Positions 5,476-6,247 of a DNA stretch of 6,247 nt are shown piece by piece. Source of the stretch: JBCBJX01 sp038522735 (GTDB taxonomy: Bacteria; Pseudomonadota; Alphaproteobacteria; Caulobacterales; Parvularculaceae); contig JBCBJX010000127.1 in the NCBI GenBank assembly GCA_038522735.1, forward strand, positions 1 through 6,247, given 5' to 3'. The notes beneath the pieces are model-generated. The model did not search any database and was not told the origin of the DNA. It saw nothing but the letters and a program-made list of their open reading frames with translations. The first letter of the stretch is position 1. Every line of letters begins with the position of its first letter. The position numbers and the translations under genes are program-made.

Positions 5476-6247
5476 CCGCCTGGCTGAACGGCGAATGGAC
5501 CGACGCCCCCATGGTCGCCGCGGACGATCGCGGACTGCTCCTCGGCGACGGCGCCTTCGCGACGCTACGTGTTGTGCGGTCGAGGCCGCTCTTCTGGGAG
5601 CGCCATTGGGCGCGCCTCGCCGAAGCGCTCGACATCCTCGCCATCCCGACGCCCTTCGCCTCGGAAGCGCTTGAGAAAGCCGCCGGCGAAATCGCCATGC
5701 GCGCCGGTCTCGACGACGCGGCGGTCCGGCTGACGATCACCCGCGGCGGCGGCGTCAGGGGGCTCGCGCCGCCGGACGCGCCGCGCCCGACGGCGCTGAT
5801 GACGGCGCATCCGCGGCCCCCGCCGTTCACGGCGCCGGCGACGACGGTCATCTCGTCCGTACGGCGCCTCGCATCCTCGCCTTTGACGCCGCTCAAGACT
5901 CTCGGCTATGCTGAGAACATCCTTGCCCTGAAGAAAGCGCGCGCGGCTGGGATGCAGGAGGCGATCCTTTCCAACGAGCACGGACGGCTCGTCTCGACGA
6001 GCATGGCGAGCCTGTTCCTCATCGATAACGGGGTCGTCGCCGGCGTTCCGAAGGCGGAGGGCGCCCGCGACGGCGTCGCGAAATCCGTCCTCAAGTCGGC
6101 GGCGGTGGCGATCGGGGCGCCGTATGAGGAGCGGCCGATCGCGCCGGAGACGGCGACACTGTCGTTTCTCTTCGCCGCGAACGCGGTCCGCGGTCCGCAC
6201 AGGCTGGCGCTCACGGGCGCGCGACCGGCGAACGCCGCGGCGGAAGC
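5472..6247 (+). CDS. pabC: Aminodeoxychorismate lyase-like class IV aminotransferase PabC (3' end cut)
   Basis: The first 258 codons of a PLP-dependent fold-type IV enzyme run off the right edge. PabC splits aminodeoxychorismate into p-aminobenzoate and pyruvate. It begins M(GTG)TAWLNGEW, then DDRGLLLGDGAFATLRV (18-34), typical of the family, and RLTITRGGG (86-94). K142 in TPLKTLGYAENILA is the expected PLP lysine. The motif normally containing Glu and Asn (such as TECCAANLF in E. coli) reads VSTSMASLF, with S175 and S180 in those places. The usual GVTR reads GVAK (201-204). GTG 5472 overlaps the pabA stop (GTGA), with AAGG at 5460-5463; starting at the in-frame ATG 5511 would remove WLNG. 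Context argues for PabC; a related transaminase activity cannot be excluded. Confidence 0.85.
   Translation, partial: MTAWLNGEWTDAPMVAADDRGLLLGDGAFATLRVVRSRPLFWERHWARLAEALDILAIPTPFASEALEKAAGEIAMRAGLDDAAVRLTITRGGGVRGLAPPDAPRPTALMTAHPRPPPFTAPATTVISSVRRLASSPLTPLKTLGYAENILALKKARAAGMQEAILSNEHGRLVSTSMASLFLIDNGVVAGVPKAEGARDGVAKSVLKSAAVAIGAPYEERPIAPETATLSFLFAANAVRGPHRLALTGARPANAAAE

Noticed and set aside
3521..6247. Anthranilate synthase (trpE/trpG) reading of the first two genes
   Set aside because: The PabB-type lysine in EPVKGT and the following class IV lyase gene indicate p-aminobenzoate rather than tryptophan synthesis.

Overview
The window is high-GC bacterial chromosome with tightly packed genes. 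The gene content points to an alphaproteobacterium, probably Hyphomicrobiales. The clues are a mycobacterial-type AhpC/AhpD pair controlled by a divergent OxyR, GC-rich codon use, and a fused-overlap pabB-pabA-pabC run. The lineage is an inference from gene style, not a measured placement. No mobile element, CRISPR array, tRNA or rRNA gene was seen.

Bases 1-2048 form a peroxide-defence module. On the minus strand, ahpC (peroxiredoxin, 477-1022) is followed by the start of ahpD (its reductant, 1-301, cut by the window edge). The 175-base gap between them holds three inverted repeats. On the plus strand, oxyR (1149-2048) diverges from ahpC and keeps both redox cysteines in the CLREH...C context. 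The 126-base divergent region holds a four-tetrad OxyR-like site in the right spacing. It abuts a TTGATA -35 candidate for ahpC and covers a GATAAT -10 candidate for oxyR. The layout fits peroxide-activated ahpCD and autoregulated oxyR.

Bases 2049-3427 hold two convergent genes. One is a 41-residue predicted single-pass membrane protein (2127-2252, plus) with a good ribosome binding site. The other is an AI-2E/PerM-family membrane transporter (2249-3427, minus). The palindrome CTAG at 2249-2252 supplies the stop codon of both.

Bases 3521-6247 are a translationally coupled p-aminobenzoate operon for folate synthesis: pabB, pabA and pabC (the last cut by the right edge), joined by ATGA and GTGA overlaps. 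PabB plus PabA would turn chorismate and glutamine into aminodeoxychorismate, and PabC would release p-aminobenzoate and pyruvate. PabA and PabC each carry substitutions at positions normally conserved in their families.

Overall this is mostly ordinary chromosomal housekeeping. The points worth checking are the divergent control region, the small membrane protein with its shared stop, the ahpC-ahpD intercistronic hairpins and the unusual PabA/PabC residues.
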